Made by a program: the position numbers and the translations under genes | DNA from: Frankia alni ACN14a | Lineage (GTDB): Bacteria; Actinomycetota; Actinomycetes; Frankiales; Frankiaceae | Assembly: GCF_000058485.1 (NCBI RefSeq) | Contig: NC_008278.1 | Location: 5,326,962 to 5,390,961, forward strand | DNA: 64,000 nucleotides | Direction: 5' to 3' | The notes under the pieces: generated by a model | The model's database searches: none | Told to the model about the DNA's origin: nothing | The model's input: only the letters and a program-made list of their open reading frames with translations | Shown: positions 16,727-25,726 of the stretch, piece by piece | Layout: the number at the start of each line of letters is the position of its first letter | Position numbering within the stretch: position 1 is the stretch's first letter

Positions 16727-17097
16727 CCCGGGCGCTCCGGGCGGTGCACTCAGCGCGTTCCTGAGGTCCGTCGGCGCCCGGACGCCCCGCCGTTGCCACG
16801 CGGGATCGGTCACGCCATCACCTCTTCCTCGGCCAGCCCCGGCTGCACGTGAGCACCTCGCGCCGGGCCGTGGCCGGCCTGCGTGCCTCGCCTCGCCGGG
16901 GCCAGCCGGAGGCGTCACCCGGGGCGAGGTTCGCCGGGCTGTCCGTTCACCCGCACGGTCGGGCCGGCCGCCGGTTCCGTCGACGCGGCCCGGCCACGCT
17001 CCACCGATCTGCCCGAGGCGGGCCGGGCGGTCCACCGGTTCCGGCCCCAGCCACGGCCAACTCCTTCTTCCCGCGATGCATCGAAACGAGGTCCCAC

Positions 17098-18303
17098 ATG
17101 TCCCGCCGCCTGTTCACGTCGGAGTCCGTGACCGAGGGTCATCCCGACAAGCTGGCCGACCAGATCAGCGACGCCCTGCTCGATGCCTACCTGGCTGCCG
17201 ATCCGAGCTCCCGGGTCGCGGTCGAGACCCTGCTGACCACGGGGCACGTCCACGTGGCCGGCGAGGTCACCAGCTCCGCCCACGTGGACGTGACCTCGGT
17301 GGTGCGGCGCACCCTCACCGAGATCGGCTACGACGCCGCGACGGGCTTCGACGGGGCCACGGTCGGCGTTCTGGTCTCGATCGGCGCGCAGTCCCCCGAC
17401 ATCGCCCAGGGAGTCGACCGGGCCTACGAGGCCCGGGTCGAGGGCGGCGAGGACGTCCTCGCCCAGCAGGGCGCCGGCGACCAGGGAATCATGTTCGGCT
17501 ACGCCAGCGACGAGACGCCCGACCTGCTCCCGCTGCCGATCACCCTGGCGCACCGGCTCGCCCAGCGGCTGTCCCAGGTTCGTCACGAGGGTGTGCTGCC
17601 CTACCTGCGCCCGGACGGCAAGACCCAGGTGACGATCGAGTACGACGACGACCGGCCGGTGCGGCTGGACACCGTCGTCGTCTCGGCGCACCACGCCGCG
17701 GACGTCGACCTCGCGACCCGCCTCATCCCGGACATCCGCGACCAGGTCATCGCGCCGGAGCTCAAGCGGCTGGCCGAGGAGAACCTCGGCCTGGAGGTCG
17801 ACGGCTACCGGCTGCTGGTCAACCCGACCGGCCGGTTCGAGATCGGCGGGCCGATCGGCGACGCCGGCCTGACCGGCCGAAAGATCATCATCGACACCTA
17901 CGGCGGGTACGCCCGCCACGGCGGCGGCGCGTTCTCCGGCAAGGACCCGTCCAAGGTCGACCGGTCGGCCGCCTACGCGCTGCGCTGGGTGGCCAAGAAC
18001 GTCGTCGCGGCGGGCCTGGCCCGCCGGGCCGAGCTGCAGGTCGCCTACGCGATCGGGAAGGCGGAGCCGGTGGGCCTGTTCGTCGAGACCTTCGGCACCG
18101 AGACGGTGCCGGTGGCCGAGATCACCCGGGCCGTCACCGAGGTGTTCGACCTGCGGCCCGCGGCGATCATCCGCGATCTCGACCTGCTGCGACCGATCTA
18201 CCGCCAGACCGCGGCCTACGGTCACTTCGGCCGGCCGCTGCCCGAGTTCGCCTGGGAGCGCACCGACCGCGCCGACGCGCTGCGCGCCGCCGCCGGCCGC
18301 TGA
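17098..18303 (+). CDS. metK: S-adenosylmethionine synthetase
   Basis: Makes SAM from methionine and ATP; cytosolic tetramer. 401 residues, normal length. Start ATG 17098 gives [18 protein letters not shown], the classic N-terminus; later [17 protein letters not shown] and the catalytic-loop [19 protein letters not shown] are intact, with C-terminal [22 protein letters not shown] lies 8 nt upstream. It is monocistronic: preceded by a leader peptide region and followed by a perfect terminator hairpin. SAM consumers nearby (cobL, a methyltransferase) are not co-transcribed. Confidence 0.97.
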   Translation: MSRRLFTSESVTEGHPDKLADQISDALLDAYLAADPSSRVAVETLLTTGHVHVAGEVTSSAHVDVTSVVRRTLTEIGYDAATGFDGATVGVLVSIGAQSPDIAQGVDRAYEARVEGGEDVLAQQGAGDQGIMFGYASDETPDLLPLPITLAHRLAQRLSQVRHEGVLPYLRPDGKTQVTIEYDDDRPVRLDTVVVSAHHAADVDLATRLIPDIRDQVIAPELKRLAEENLGLEVDGYRLLVNPTGRFEIGGPIGDAGLTGRKIIIDTYGGYARHGGGAFSGKDPSKVDRSAAYALRWVAKNVVAAGLARRAELQVAYAIGKAEPVGLFVETFGTETVPVAEITRAVTEVFDLRPAAIIRDLDLLRPIYRQTAAYGHFGRPLPEFAWERTDRADALRAAAGR

Positions 18304-18402
18304 CGCCGAAACCGCGACCGAAACCGAGCGGCGGATCCGTCGCCGCCCGCACCCGCAACCCGGAGGGCAGCACCCCTCGTCCCGTAGGGCATCACCCCTC
18401 GT

Positions 18403-18440
18403 CGTGGCCCGTCCCGGCTCCCCCGCCGGGACGGGCCACG
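18403..18440 (+). terminator. Terminator hairpin of metK
   Basis: Perfect 16-bp inverted repeat CGTGGCCCGTCCCGGC / GCCGGGACGGGCCACG with six-base loop, 100 nt after the metK stop. No U-tract, as is common in actinobacteria. Confidence 0.75.
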
Positions 18441-18529
18441 GCTGTGGCGGCACCGGGCGGACGCGTGGTGACCGCCACCCCGGACCATCGCGGGCGACAG
18501 AGTCCCCTCACCTGGTCACACTGACGAAG

Positions 18530-19189
18530 ATGACCAGACCACGACGCCCCGGACCGGCGCCCGCCGGAGCAGACTCCACCGGGTCCACGCAGGAAGGGCC
18601 CCGCCCGACCGGACCAGACGGGTCCTCGGGCGAACGCGGCGGCGGTGCACCGCAACCACCGTCCACGCGATCCGCCGAGCGGCCCCGCGACGCTCTCGGC
18701 CGGCCCCTGCCGCGCGGAGCGGCCGGCGTGGCGCCCCTGAGTCTGCCGAGCCCGCTGCCCCCTGGCGCCGCGCTCGCCGCCGCCCAGCATCTCCTCGACA
18801 CCGGCCACCCCTTTCAGGCTCATGAGGCTCTCGAGGCCGCCTGGAAGGCCGCCGCAGAAGACGAGCGCGGCCTGTGGCGCGGGCTGACCCAACTGGCCGT
18901 GGGGATCACTCATCTTGCCCGCGGCAACCTCAGAGGCGGCGTGGCCGTACTTGGCCGAGCGTCGGACAACCTGGCGCCCTACGCCGAGAACCCGCCGCAC
19001 GACGTGGACGTCACCGGCCTGCGCGGGTGGATCGCCGATCGTGTCGCCGCCATCGAAGGTGCGCATCCCCAGCCACCCTGCGTCACAGCCGCCTCGGCCG
19101 CCTCGGCCGCCTCGGCCGACCGTCCCGCCGACGCGGACGCATGGCCCCGGACCGCCGCCGGTGGCCGTCCGCCGCGGCTGGTCCGCTGA
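18530..19189 (+). CDS. DUF309 domain protein
   Basis: 219-residue protein of unknown function. The DUF309 helical motif is clear: HPFQAHEALEAAWKAA, then GLWRGLTQLAVGITHLARGN and GGVAVLGRASDNLAPY. The first ~80 residues are Pro/Gly/Arg-rich and the tail carries an AASAASAAS repeat; both look disordered. ATG 18530 was chosen over an upstream in-frame GTG at 18404 because that one lies inside the metK terminator. No operon partner. Confidence 0.75.
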   Translation: MTRPRRPGPAPAGADSTGSTQEGPRPTGPDGSSGERGGGAPQPPSTRSAERPRDALGRPLPRGAAGVAPLSLPSPLPPGAALAAAQHLLDTGHPFQAHEALEAAWKAAAEDERGLWRGLTQLAVGITHLARGNLRGGVAVLGRASDNLAPYAENPPHDVDVTGLRGWIADRVAAIEGAHPQPPCVTAASAASAASADRPADADAWPRTAAGGRPPRLVR

Positions 19190-19289
19190 AAGCTCACGCC
19201 GATGGCCGCGGGTGGGCCCGGCTCACGGCAGCCGACTCGGTGCGCCCGGCTCGCAGCACGCCCTCGGCTCACCGCATGCCCGCGGCCAC

Positions 19290-19353
19290 AGCACGCCCGG
19301 CTCACAGCACGCCCGGCTCACAGCGCATCCGGCTCACAGCGCATCCGGCTCAC
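19290..19353. repeat. 16-bp tandem array
   Basis: Four contiguous 16-bp units: two AGCACGCCCGGCTCAC and two AGCGCATCCGGCTCAC, with decayed copies on both sides. It lies in the 480-bp gap between DUF309 and thiolase genes. Confidence 0.9.
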
Positions 19354-19437
19354 CATGCGGCCCGGGCCGGTGCCCGGCGGCGGACCGGTCGCTCGCGCCG
19401 CGACCCCAGGTATGGAATTGTCACTCCAATCTGCTTG

Positions 19438-19466
19438 TTGACCCATCAAGAGCAGCCTCGTAGCGT
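19438..19466 (+). promoter_or_regulatory. Promoter upstream of thiolase
   Basis: TTGACC, 17-bp spacer, TAGCGT, about 200 nt upstream of the thiolase start with operator-like repeats between. Confidence 0.55.
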
Positions 19467-19572
19467 CAACTCGAACGATCGCCAAGCGGAACACGGCACG
19501 ACCCGACCGGCGCGATCCCGGCCCTGACGGCCGGATCGCGCATGTCAGGGCAGGCCGTGGCAGTGTCTACTT

Positions 19573-19606
19573 AGCGAGCGCTAGACAACCAAGCGAGCGC
19601 TGGACA
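19573..19606 (+). promoter_or_regulatory. Twin operator-like repeat AGCGAGCGCT
   Basis: Two 15-bp copies, AGCGAGCGCTAGACA at 19573 and AGCGAGCGCTGGACA at 19592, 19 bp apart. Each contains the near-palindrome AGCG-AG-CGCT, the shape of TetR-family operators in actinobacterial lipid genes. Located 64 bp before the thiolase ATG. The TetR gene downstream is a candidate ligand. Confidence 0.6.
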
Positions 19607-19669
19607 TCGGGTGGGCGACACGGGCAGCGTGGCGGATCGGTCCGCCACGCTGGTGACGAGGGAGATCCC

Positions 19670-20863
19670 ATGGAAAACGCAGTCATCGTCGATGCGGTCC
19701 GGACGGCGTCGGGTCGCGGCAAGCCCGGCGGGGCACTGTCCGAGACCCACCCGGTGGAACTGCTGGCCACCGTGCTCAAGGCGCTGGTCACGCGCAACGA
19801 CCTCGACCCGGCGCTGGTCGACGACGTGATCGCGGGCTGTGTCGGTCAGGTCGGCGAGCAGTCGCTGAACATCGGACGCACCGCGTTGCTGTCCGCGGGC
19901 TTCCCCGAGTCGGTGCCCGCCACGACCATCGACCGTCAGTGCGGGTCGAGCCAGCAGGCCGCCCACTTCGCCGCGCAGGGCGTCATCGCGGGGGCGTACG
20001 ACATCGTCATCGCCGGCGGAGTGGAGTCGATGAGCCGGGTGCCGATGGGCTCCGCGGTCATCGGCCAGGACCCCAACGGCCCGGGCTTCCGCGCCCGCTA
20101 CCCGGAGGGTCTGGCCAACCAGGGCATCGGCGCCGAACTGATCGCCGCACGCTGGAAGATCAGCCGCGAGGACCTGGACACCTTCTCCGCCCGTTCGCAC
20201 CAGCTCGCCGCGGCCTCGGCGGCGGCCGGCGACTTCGCAAACGAGATCGTCCCGGTGGAGATCACCCTGCCGGATGGTACGAAGACCCAGCACCTCGCCG
20301 ACCAGACCGTCCGGCCCACGACCACCTTCGAGGGCCTGCAGCAGCTCAAGCCGTCCTTCTACACCGAGCAGTGGGCGGCCCGCTTCCCGGAGATCGCGTG
20401 GAGCATCACGCCGGGTAACTCCTCGCCGCTGACCGACGGCGCCTCCGCCGTGCTGATCATGAGCGAGACGAAGGCCAACGAGCTCGGCCTGCGCCCGCGG
20501 GCCCGGTTCCACACCTTCGCCCTGGCCGGCGACGACCCGCTGCTCATGCTGACCGCCCCCATTCCGGCGACCCGCAAGGCCCTCCAGCGGTCCGGGCTGT
20601 CCATCGACGACATCGACGCCTTCGAGGTGAACGAGGCGTTCGCGCCGGTGCCCCTGGCCTGGGCTCGCGACACCGGGGCCGACCCGGCCAGGCTCAACCC
20701 GCGCGGCGGGGCGATCGCGCTCGGCCACGCCCTGGGCGGGTCCGGGACCCGGCTGCTGACCACCATGGTCAACTACCTGGAGGCGACCGGCGGTCGCTAC
20801 GGCCTGCAGACGATGTGCGAGGGCGGCGGCATGGCCAACGCCACCATCATCGAGCGGCTCTGA
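19670..20863 (+). CDS. Thiolase family acetyl-CoA acyltransferase
   Basis: Condensing or thiolytic enzyme of fatty-acid or steroid beta-oxidation; 397 residues, standard length. Catalytic Cys in TIDRQCGSSQQAAHFAAQG near residue 93, His in FEVNEAFAPVPLAW near 320s and GGAIALGHALGGSGTR, and the second Cys in QTMCEGGGMANA. The RQCGSSQ context resembles FadA5/FadA6-like thiolases more than PhaA. GAGGGAGATCCC precedes ATG. Candidate TetR operators upstream and a TetR gene 230 nt downstream suggest local repression. A tandem repeat starts on the stop codon. Confidence 0.93.
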   Translation: MENAVIVDAVRTASGRGKPGGALSETHPVELLATVLKALVTRNDLDPALVDDVIAGCVGQVGEQSLNIGRTALLSAGFPESVPATTIDRQCGSSQQAAHFAAQGVIAGAYDIVIAGGVESMSRVPMGSAVIGQDPNGPGFRARYPEGLANQGIGAELIAARWKISREDLDTFSARSHQLAAASAAAGDFANEIVPVEITLPDGTKTQHLADQTVRPTTTFEGLQQLKPSFYTEQWAARFPEIAWSITPGNSSPLTDGASAVLIMSETKANELGLRPRARFHTFALAGDDPLLMLTAPIPATRKALQRSGLSIDDIDAFEVNEAFAPVPLAWARDTGADPARLNPRGGAIALGHALGGSGTRLLTTMVNYLEATGGRYGLQTMCEGGGMANATIIERL

Positions 20864-20915
20864 CGATCGAGACGGCTCTGACGATCGAGACGGCTCTGAC
20901 GAGCGAGACGGCTCT
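20862..20915. repeat. 18-bp array starting on the thiolase stop codon
   Basis: Three units of GACGATCGAGACGGCTCT (last with GAGC), each recreating the CTCTGA end of the thiolase gene, so TGA recurs every 18 bp at 20861, 20879, 20897 and 20915. The last gene codons form a partial first unit. Confidence 0.9.
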
Positions 20916-21092
20916 GACGACCTGGTGATGCGGTGCCGTCGACGACCTGGCCCGTCGGCGGCACCGGCACGTCGATCGATCCGCCCGGAGCCCGCGGCCC
21001 GTGGCGGTTCGTCACCCTGAGCGTGGTCCGGATCCACGCGTGGGACGGCCGGTCCACACTGGGTCAGGACCAGCCACACCCGGGAGGCCATC

Positions 21093-21728
21093 GTGACGGC
21101 AGGACCCGCGCTGGCGGCGACGAACTGGCGCGAGTTCGCCCCGCCCCAGCTCACCCCGATCCTGCAGGGCGCGATGGAGGCCCTCTACGAGCACGGCTAC
21201 CACGGCACGACGGTGCGGGACATCGCGCGCCGCGCCGGCGTCACCGTGCCCGCGCTCTACTACCACTACGCCAACAAGCAGGGCATCCTGGTGGCGCTGC
21301 TGGATCTTGGGATCGAGGATGCGCTCGGTCGGGCCCGCGCCGCCCTCGCCGAGGTGGGCGAGAGCGCCCCGGCCCGCGCCCGCTTCGTCGCGTTCGTCGA
21401 GTCGATGACGCTGTTCATGGCGCACCGTGTGCGGATGGCCGTCCTCGACTCCGAGCTGCGCTACCTGGAGCCGGCCAACCGCCGCGGATACGCCGCGAAG
21501 CGCAAGGAGCTCGAGACCCTGCTGCTCGACATCCTCGTCGACGGCACCAGCAGCGGGGTGTTCCAGATGACCAGCCCCGCCGACACCTCCCGAGCGCTGC
21601 TCGGCATGCTGCGATCGATCACCGGCTGGTACCAGCCGGCCGGGCCGCTCACGCCGACGGAGATCAGCAGGCGTTACGTCGGCATCGCCCTGAGCACCGT
21701 CGGAGCGGCCGACCCGGCCGCCGGCTGA
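21093..21728 (+). CDS. TetR/AcrR-family transcriptional regulator
   Basis: 211 residues. N-terminal HTH: ILQGAMEALYEHGYHGTTVRDIARRAGVTVPALYYHYANKQ spans about residues 25-65 with the usual recognition helix followed by YYHY. The C-terminal ligand domain is TetR_C-like (MTLFMAHRVRMAVLDSEL). Ligand unknown; acyl-CoA-type ligands are common in such neighbourhoods. Same strand as the thiolase and possible regulator of it through the repeats at 19573-19606. Confidence 0.88.
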   Translation: MTAGPALAATNWREFAPPQLTPILQGAMEALYEHGYHGTTVRDIARRAGVTVPALYYHYANKQGILVALLDLGIEDALGRARAALAEVGESAPARARFVAFVESMTLFMAHRVRMAVLDSELRYLEPANRRGYAAKRKELETLLLDILVDGTSSGVFQMTSPADTSRALLGMLRSITGWYQPAGPLTPTEISRRYVGIALSTVGAADPAAG

Positions 21729-21782
21729 CCGCCGCCGCCGATCGGTGCGGCGCCGGTCGGCCGGTGAGGCGTCGGCCAGGGA

Positions 21783-21829
21783 GGTCAGCAGGTGAGGCGT
21801 CAGCGGGTGAGGCATCAGCGGGTGAAGGC
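21783..21829. repeat. 15-bp array starting on a stop codon
   Basis: On the minus strand TCACCCGCTGA(T/C)GCC repeats with 15-bp period; TGA lies at 21815, 21800 and 21785. The first copy is the end of the DUF4232 gene. Confidence 0.85.
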
Positions 21830-22633
21830 GGTCACCGACAACTGCTGCACGGCCGGACTGCTGCACGCCGAGACATCGGACAACGCCAGCCGCAGGGCCG
21901 TCGTGTTCGCCGGGGGAAAGACCCGCAAGGAAGCGACCGGTGTGCTCTGCGCCGGCTCCTCGCAGCCCACCTGGATGCCGGGGTGCACGGTGCGCAGGGT
22001 CGCGCTGGCCGAGGCACCGGGGGCCAGCCGGACGGCCTGGCCAGCGGGACCCGACCGGACCGCGGCCGCGCCGACCTGACGGCCGGCGGCGTCGAGGTAG
22101 GAGACGCCGGGGAAGCCGCGCAACACGCAGGACGTGGTGCCGGTATTGGTCAACACCAGGTGTTCGTAGGTGCTGCCGGCCGCGCCCTCACCGTCGGCCG
22201 AGCGCACCGCCAGCCGAGCGGTGGGGCACAGCCCCCCGGCCGGCGCGGTGACAGTCCTGCCCGGGACGCTCGGCGTCGAGGCTGCCGTCCCCGGCGTTGC
22301 CAGGGCAGGCGCCGTCGAGGCGAGCGTCGTCGGGGCTAGCGTCGTCGGGGCGAGCGTCGTCGGGGCGGCCGACCATCCGGCGGGTGGGCCGCCGCGAGGC
22401 GCGGTCACCGTGGCGGGGGCCTTCCCACCCGCGGAGCTCGCAGCGCAGCCAGCGGCCAGCAGCAGGGTGGCCGCCGCCACGAGGAGCGCCGCCCGTGACG
22501 CGGGCGTCGGCGCCGGCCGCGAACCCGCTCCCACCGGGCGGGGAGGCCGGGACGCCATGGGGTCGACCGGGGGCGCGGGCGCCCGATCGGGCCAGACGGG
22601 TATCGGCACGGATCGTGTCTGAAGTCGATGCAT
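21815..22633 (-). CDS. DUF4232 lipoprotein
   Basis: 272-residue predicted lipoprotein: after a Pro-rich start, a hydrophobic segment ending in lipobox LLAAGC (Cys near residue 90), a Thr/Ala/Pro spacer with TTLAP repeats (15-bp in-frame array around 22316-22370), then a DUF4232 beta-sandwich with CPTARL, LTNTGTTSCVLRGFPGVSYLD and C-terminal Cys residues. ATG 22633 follows GAGGAGG, a strong site; a second Met at 22559 would give a more normal signal length. Function unknown, extracellular. Confidence 0.82.
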   Translation of the reverse strand: MHRLQTRSVPIPVWPDRAPAPPVDPMASRPPRPVGAGSRPAPTPASRAALLVAAATLLLAAGCAASSAGGKAPATVTAPRGGPPAGWSAAPTTLAPTTLAPTTLASTAPALATPGTAASTPSVPGRTVTAPAGGLCPTARLAVRSADGEGAAGSTYEHLVLTNTGTTSCVLRGFPGVSYLDAAGRQVGAAAVRSGPAGQAVRLAPGASASATLRTVHPGIQVGCEEPAQSTPVASLRVFPPANTTALRLALSDVSACSSPAVQQLSVTAFTR

Positions 22634-23116
22634 GGCGACCTCCTCGTCCGACGGCTGGGCAGCGGCACCCGGCGACGACACCCACCTTCTTCCCGCTGTC
22701 ACCCTCCGTGACACTCGAGCACTTCGTGCGTGTCGGACCCAAGGCGCTTCCTCCCATCCTGGCCCTCGCCCGGGCCCGCGACCGGCCTTCCGGGACCGTC
22801 GTCCGCGGTCGGCCGCGCGTGGATGTGACGACGATCGTCGCGGATCGTGGCCGGACGGTGAGGCGTCGGCCGACTCCCGGCCCGCGGGACCACACAGTGA
22901 TCTTCTACCGAACGCCGCCCGAGGTCTGGACCGTCCGGCGACGACAGGTCATCGTGAAACGGACGGGCTGCCCGGCGCGTTGAACCCGCGTGACGCGGGT
23001 AAGGCCAGCGCACGGGCCGACCCGGACCGACCGGAAGGGATCATGAAGGACTCCGACGACGCCGGATGTAGTTCCGGCCGGCCCACGCGTGCAGAAGCGC
23101 CCGCGGGGGTCGACCG
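22634..23116. other. Intergenic stretch without recognisable gene
   Basis: 483 bp between the DUF4232 lipoprotein and the CNNM pair, divergent genes on either side, so promoters for both must lie here; I see a CCCGC GTGAC GCGGG hairpin near 22986 but no clear promoter boxes or small gene. Confidence 0.5.
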
Positions 23117-24619
23117 ATGATCGAGGCGCTTCTCCTGGTACTGGGCCTGGCCCTCGTCGCCACCTGCGGGATCTTCGTGGCCGCCGAGTTCGCCCTCGTC
23201 ACCGCCGACCGGCCGTCGGTGCAGCGGGCCGCCGACCGGGGTGAGCGGGGCGCCCGGGGCGTGCTCGCCGCGCTGCGCGGCCTGTCCACCCAGCTGTCCG
23301 GCGCCCAGCTCGGGATCACGGTGACGAACCTGGCGATCGGTTTCCTGACCGAGCCTGCCATCGCCGACCTGCTGCGCGGGCCGCTGACCTCGCTCGGCGC
23401 CTCCGACGGGCTGGCCGGCGCGCTGTCCGTGGTGGTCGCGATGGTGCTCGCCACCACCGTAACGATGGTGTTCGGCGAACTCGTCCCGAAGAACCTGGCG
23501 TTGGCCCATCCACTCGCCACGGCCAAGGCCGTGCAGGGGCCGCAGCGGATGTTCACCCGGGCCACGGGGCTGCTGATTCGCTTCCTGAACGCGACCGCGA
23601 ACGCCGTGCTGCGCCGCCTCGGCATCGAACCGCAGGAGGAGCTGGCCTCGGCCCGCTCCGCCCAGGAACTGTTCTCGCTGGTGGGGCGGTCCGCGGAGCA
23701 CGGCACCCTGTCGCAGGAGACGGCGACGCTGGTGCAGCGCTCGCTGCTGTTCGGGGACCGGACCGCCGAGGACGTCATGACTCCGCGGATGCGGATGCGC
23801 ACGGTGCACGCCGACGAGCCGATCAGCGAGGTCATCACCCTCACCCGGCGAACCGGCCACTCCCGGTTCCCGGTGCTCGGCGCGGACAGCGACGACGTCG
23901 TGGGAGTGATCCACATCAAGAACGCGGTCGGCGTCCCCGAGGACGACCGCGAGCGCACCCCGGTGCGTGAGGCCATGGTCGCGCCGGTCACGGTCCCCTC
24001 CACGCTGTTGCTGGAGCCGCTGCTGGAGACGCTGCGGGCCGGCGGGCTGCAGATGGCCATCGTCGTCGACGAGTTCGGCGGCACGGACGGTCTGGTCACC
24101 GCCGAGGATCTGATCGAGGAGATCGTCGGCGACGTCGTCGACGAGCACGACCGGGTCTCCCCCCGGGCCCTGCGCCGGCACGACGGTAGCTGGCTGCTGT
24201 CCGGCCTGCTGCGTCCGGAGGAGGCGAGCAACGTCACCGGGATCGCGATCCCGACCGACGACACGTACCAGACGCTCGGCGGTCTGGTGGCCCGCGCGCT
24301 GGGCCGCATCCCCCGGGCGGGGGACGCGGCGGCGGTCGAGGGGGTCCGCTACACCGTCGAGCGGATGGACGGCCGGCGGGTGGACCGCATCCGGCTGGAG
24401 CCGGTGGCGCCGAGGGGGGTCACCATGGCGGACGACCCGGTCACGGCGCACCGGCCGGCCGGGACCCGGGATCGTGAGCGGTCCGGGGGGCAGCGCGAGC
24501 GGTCCACCGGCCCGCGCGAGCGTGGCGGCGGCTCCGGCTCTCGGACGCCCGGCGGCGGGCCACGCCAGCCGGCCGGGGGCGGCGCACCCGAGGCGGTCGG
24601 ACGGACGGCGCAACGATGA
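23117..24619 (+). CDS. CNNM/CorC-type membrane protein with CBS pair and CorC_HlyC domain
   Basis: 500 residues. N-terminal CNNM transmembrane domain (about 1-190: AAEFALVTADRPSVQ, GAQLGITVTNLAIGFLTEPA, MVFGELVPKNLALAHP), two CBS motifs (MTPRMRMRTV onward to about 340), then CorC_HlyC domain and a 60-residue Arg/Gly/Pro-rich tail. Family members transport or regulate divalent cations such as Mg2+ or Co2+; older annotations say hemolysin. The stop overlaps the start of the next CNNM gene by 4 nt, so the two are co-translated and may form a heteromer. Confidence 0.9.
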   Translation: MIEALLLVLGLALVATCGIFVAAEFALVTADRPSVQRAADRGERGARGVLAALRGLSTQLSGAQLGITVTNLAIGFLTEPAIADLLRGPLTSLGASDGLAGALSVVVAMVLATTVTMVFGELVPKNLALAHPLATAKAVQGPQRMFTRATGLLIRFLNATANAVLRRLGIEPQEELASARSAQELFSLVGRSAEHGTLSQETATLVQRSLLFGDRTAEDVMTPRMRMRTVHADEPISEVITLTRRTGHSRFPVLGADSDDVVGVIHIKNAVGVPEDDRERTPVREAMVAPVTVPSTLLLEPLLETLRAGGLQMAIVVDEFGGTDGLVTAEDLIEEIVGDVVDEHDRVSPRALRRHDGSWLLSGLLRPEEASNVTGIAIPTDDTYQTLGGLVARALGRIPRAGDAAAVEGVRYTVERMDGRRVDRIRLEPVAPRGVTMADDPVTAHRPAGTRDRERSGGQRERSTGPRERGGGSGSRTPGGGPRQPAGGGAPEAVGRTAQR

Positions 24620-25680
24620 ACGGCCTGCTGGCGATCGCCGCCACGATCCTGCTGCTGGTGCTCAACGCGCTGTTCGTCGGCGCCGAGTTCGCACTGATCT
24701 CCGCCCGGAGGACGAGTATCGAGCCGATGGCGCAGGCCGGTTCCCGGCTGGCGAGGATCACCCTCGGCGCGATGGAGAACGTCTCGCTGATGCTCGCCGG
24801 CGCGCAGCTCGGTGTCACCGTCTGCACCCTCGGGCTGGGCGCACTCGGCGAACCGGCGATCGCGGACCTCCTGCACGGCCCCTTCTCGGCGGCCGGGCTG
24901 CCCTCGGCGCTGCTGCACCCGGTGTCCTTCGCGATCGCGCTCGCCCTCGTGACCTTCCTGCACGTGGTCGTCGGCGAGATGGTGCCCAAGAACATCGCGC
25001 TCGCCCTGCCGGATCGGGCCGTGCTGCTGCTGGCTCCGCTGCTGGTCGGCGTCGTCCGGCTGGGCAAGCCGGTGATCATGCTGCTGAACGCGGTGGCGGG
25101 CATGTCGCTGCGCGTCGTCGGCGTCGAGCCGAAGGACGAGGTGGCCAGCGTCTTCACCCGTGACGAGGTGGCCGGCCTCATCGAGGAGTCGCATCGGGAG
25201 GGCCTGCTCGCCGAGGACGAGCACGAGCTGCTGACGGGCGCCCTGTCGTTCGAGGAGCGCACGGCGCGCGCCGTGCTGCTCGCACCGGACGGACTGGTCA
25301 CGGTTCCGCCGACGATCACTCCTCGTGAGGTCGAACGGCTCGCCGCGCGCACCGGGTTCACTCGTTTCCCCGTGCAGGACGGTGGCGGGATGACCGGCTA
25401 CCTGCATCTGAAGGACGTGCTGGAGACCCGCCCCGAGCGGCGGTCGAGCCCGGTGGCGGCGAAGTGGATCCGGCCGCTCGCCCATGTCGGCGCCGAGGAC
25501 AGCCTGCGCACGGCGCTCGCGACGATGCAGCAGTCGGGCGCCCATCTCGCCCGGGTCACCGACGCGCAGGGCTCGGTGCTGGGACTCGTCGCGCTGGAGG
25601 ACATCCTCGAGGAACTGGTCGGCAAGATCCGCGACGACGCGGTCCGCGGCGGTCACCGGCCGGAACACCAGCCCGCCTGA
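24616..25680 (+). CDS. Second CNNM/CBS membrane protein
   Basis: 354 residues, paralogue of the preceding gene: CNNM domain (FVGAEFALISARRTSIEPMA, AGAQLGVTVCTLGLGALGEPA, GEMVPKNIALALP), then a CBS pair (TRFPVQDGGGMTGYLHLKDV; VLGLVALEDILEELVGKI). It lacks the C-terminal CorC_HlyC domain, the usual arrangement for the partner in actinobacterial gene pairs. ATGA overlap with the first gene. Confidence 0.9.
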   Translation: MNGLLAIAATILLLVLNALFVGAEFALISARRTSIEPMAQAGSRLARITLGAMENVSLMLAGAQLGVTVCTLGLGALGEPAIADLLHGPFSAAGLPSALLHPVSFAIALALVTFLHVVVGEMVPKNIALALPDRAVLLLAPLLVGVVRLGKPVIMLLNAVAGMSLRVVGVEPKDEVASVFTRDEVAGLIEESHREGLLAEDEHELLTGALSFEERTARAVLLAPDGLVTVPPTITPREVERLAARTGFTRFPVQDGGGMTGYLHLKDVLETRPERRSSPVAAKWIRPLAHVGAEDSLRTALATMQQSGAHLARVTDAQGSVLGLVALEDILEELVGKIRDDAVRGGHRPEHQPA

Positions 25681-25688
25681 CGGCACGC

Positions 25689-25726
25689 GGCGCGGATCAG
25701 GACCGGCGCGGATCAGGACCGGCGCG
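25689..25726. repeat. 16-bp duplication on a stop codon
   Basis: CGGCGCGGATCAGGAC is present twice; on the minus strand each copy contains CCTGATCC, so the methyltransferase stop at 25713 is copied at 25697. It lies between two convergent genes. Confidence 0.8.

Noticed and set aside
16727-17097. SAM riboswitch before metK
   Set aside because: I looked for SAM-I, SAM-II and SAM-IV core motifs in the metK leader and found no ordered match; the leader peptide explains regulation better.
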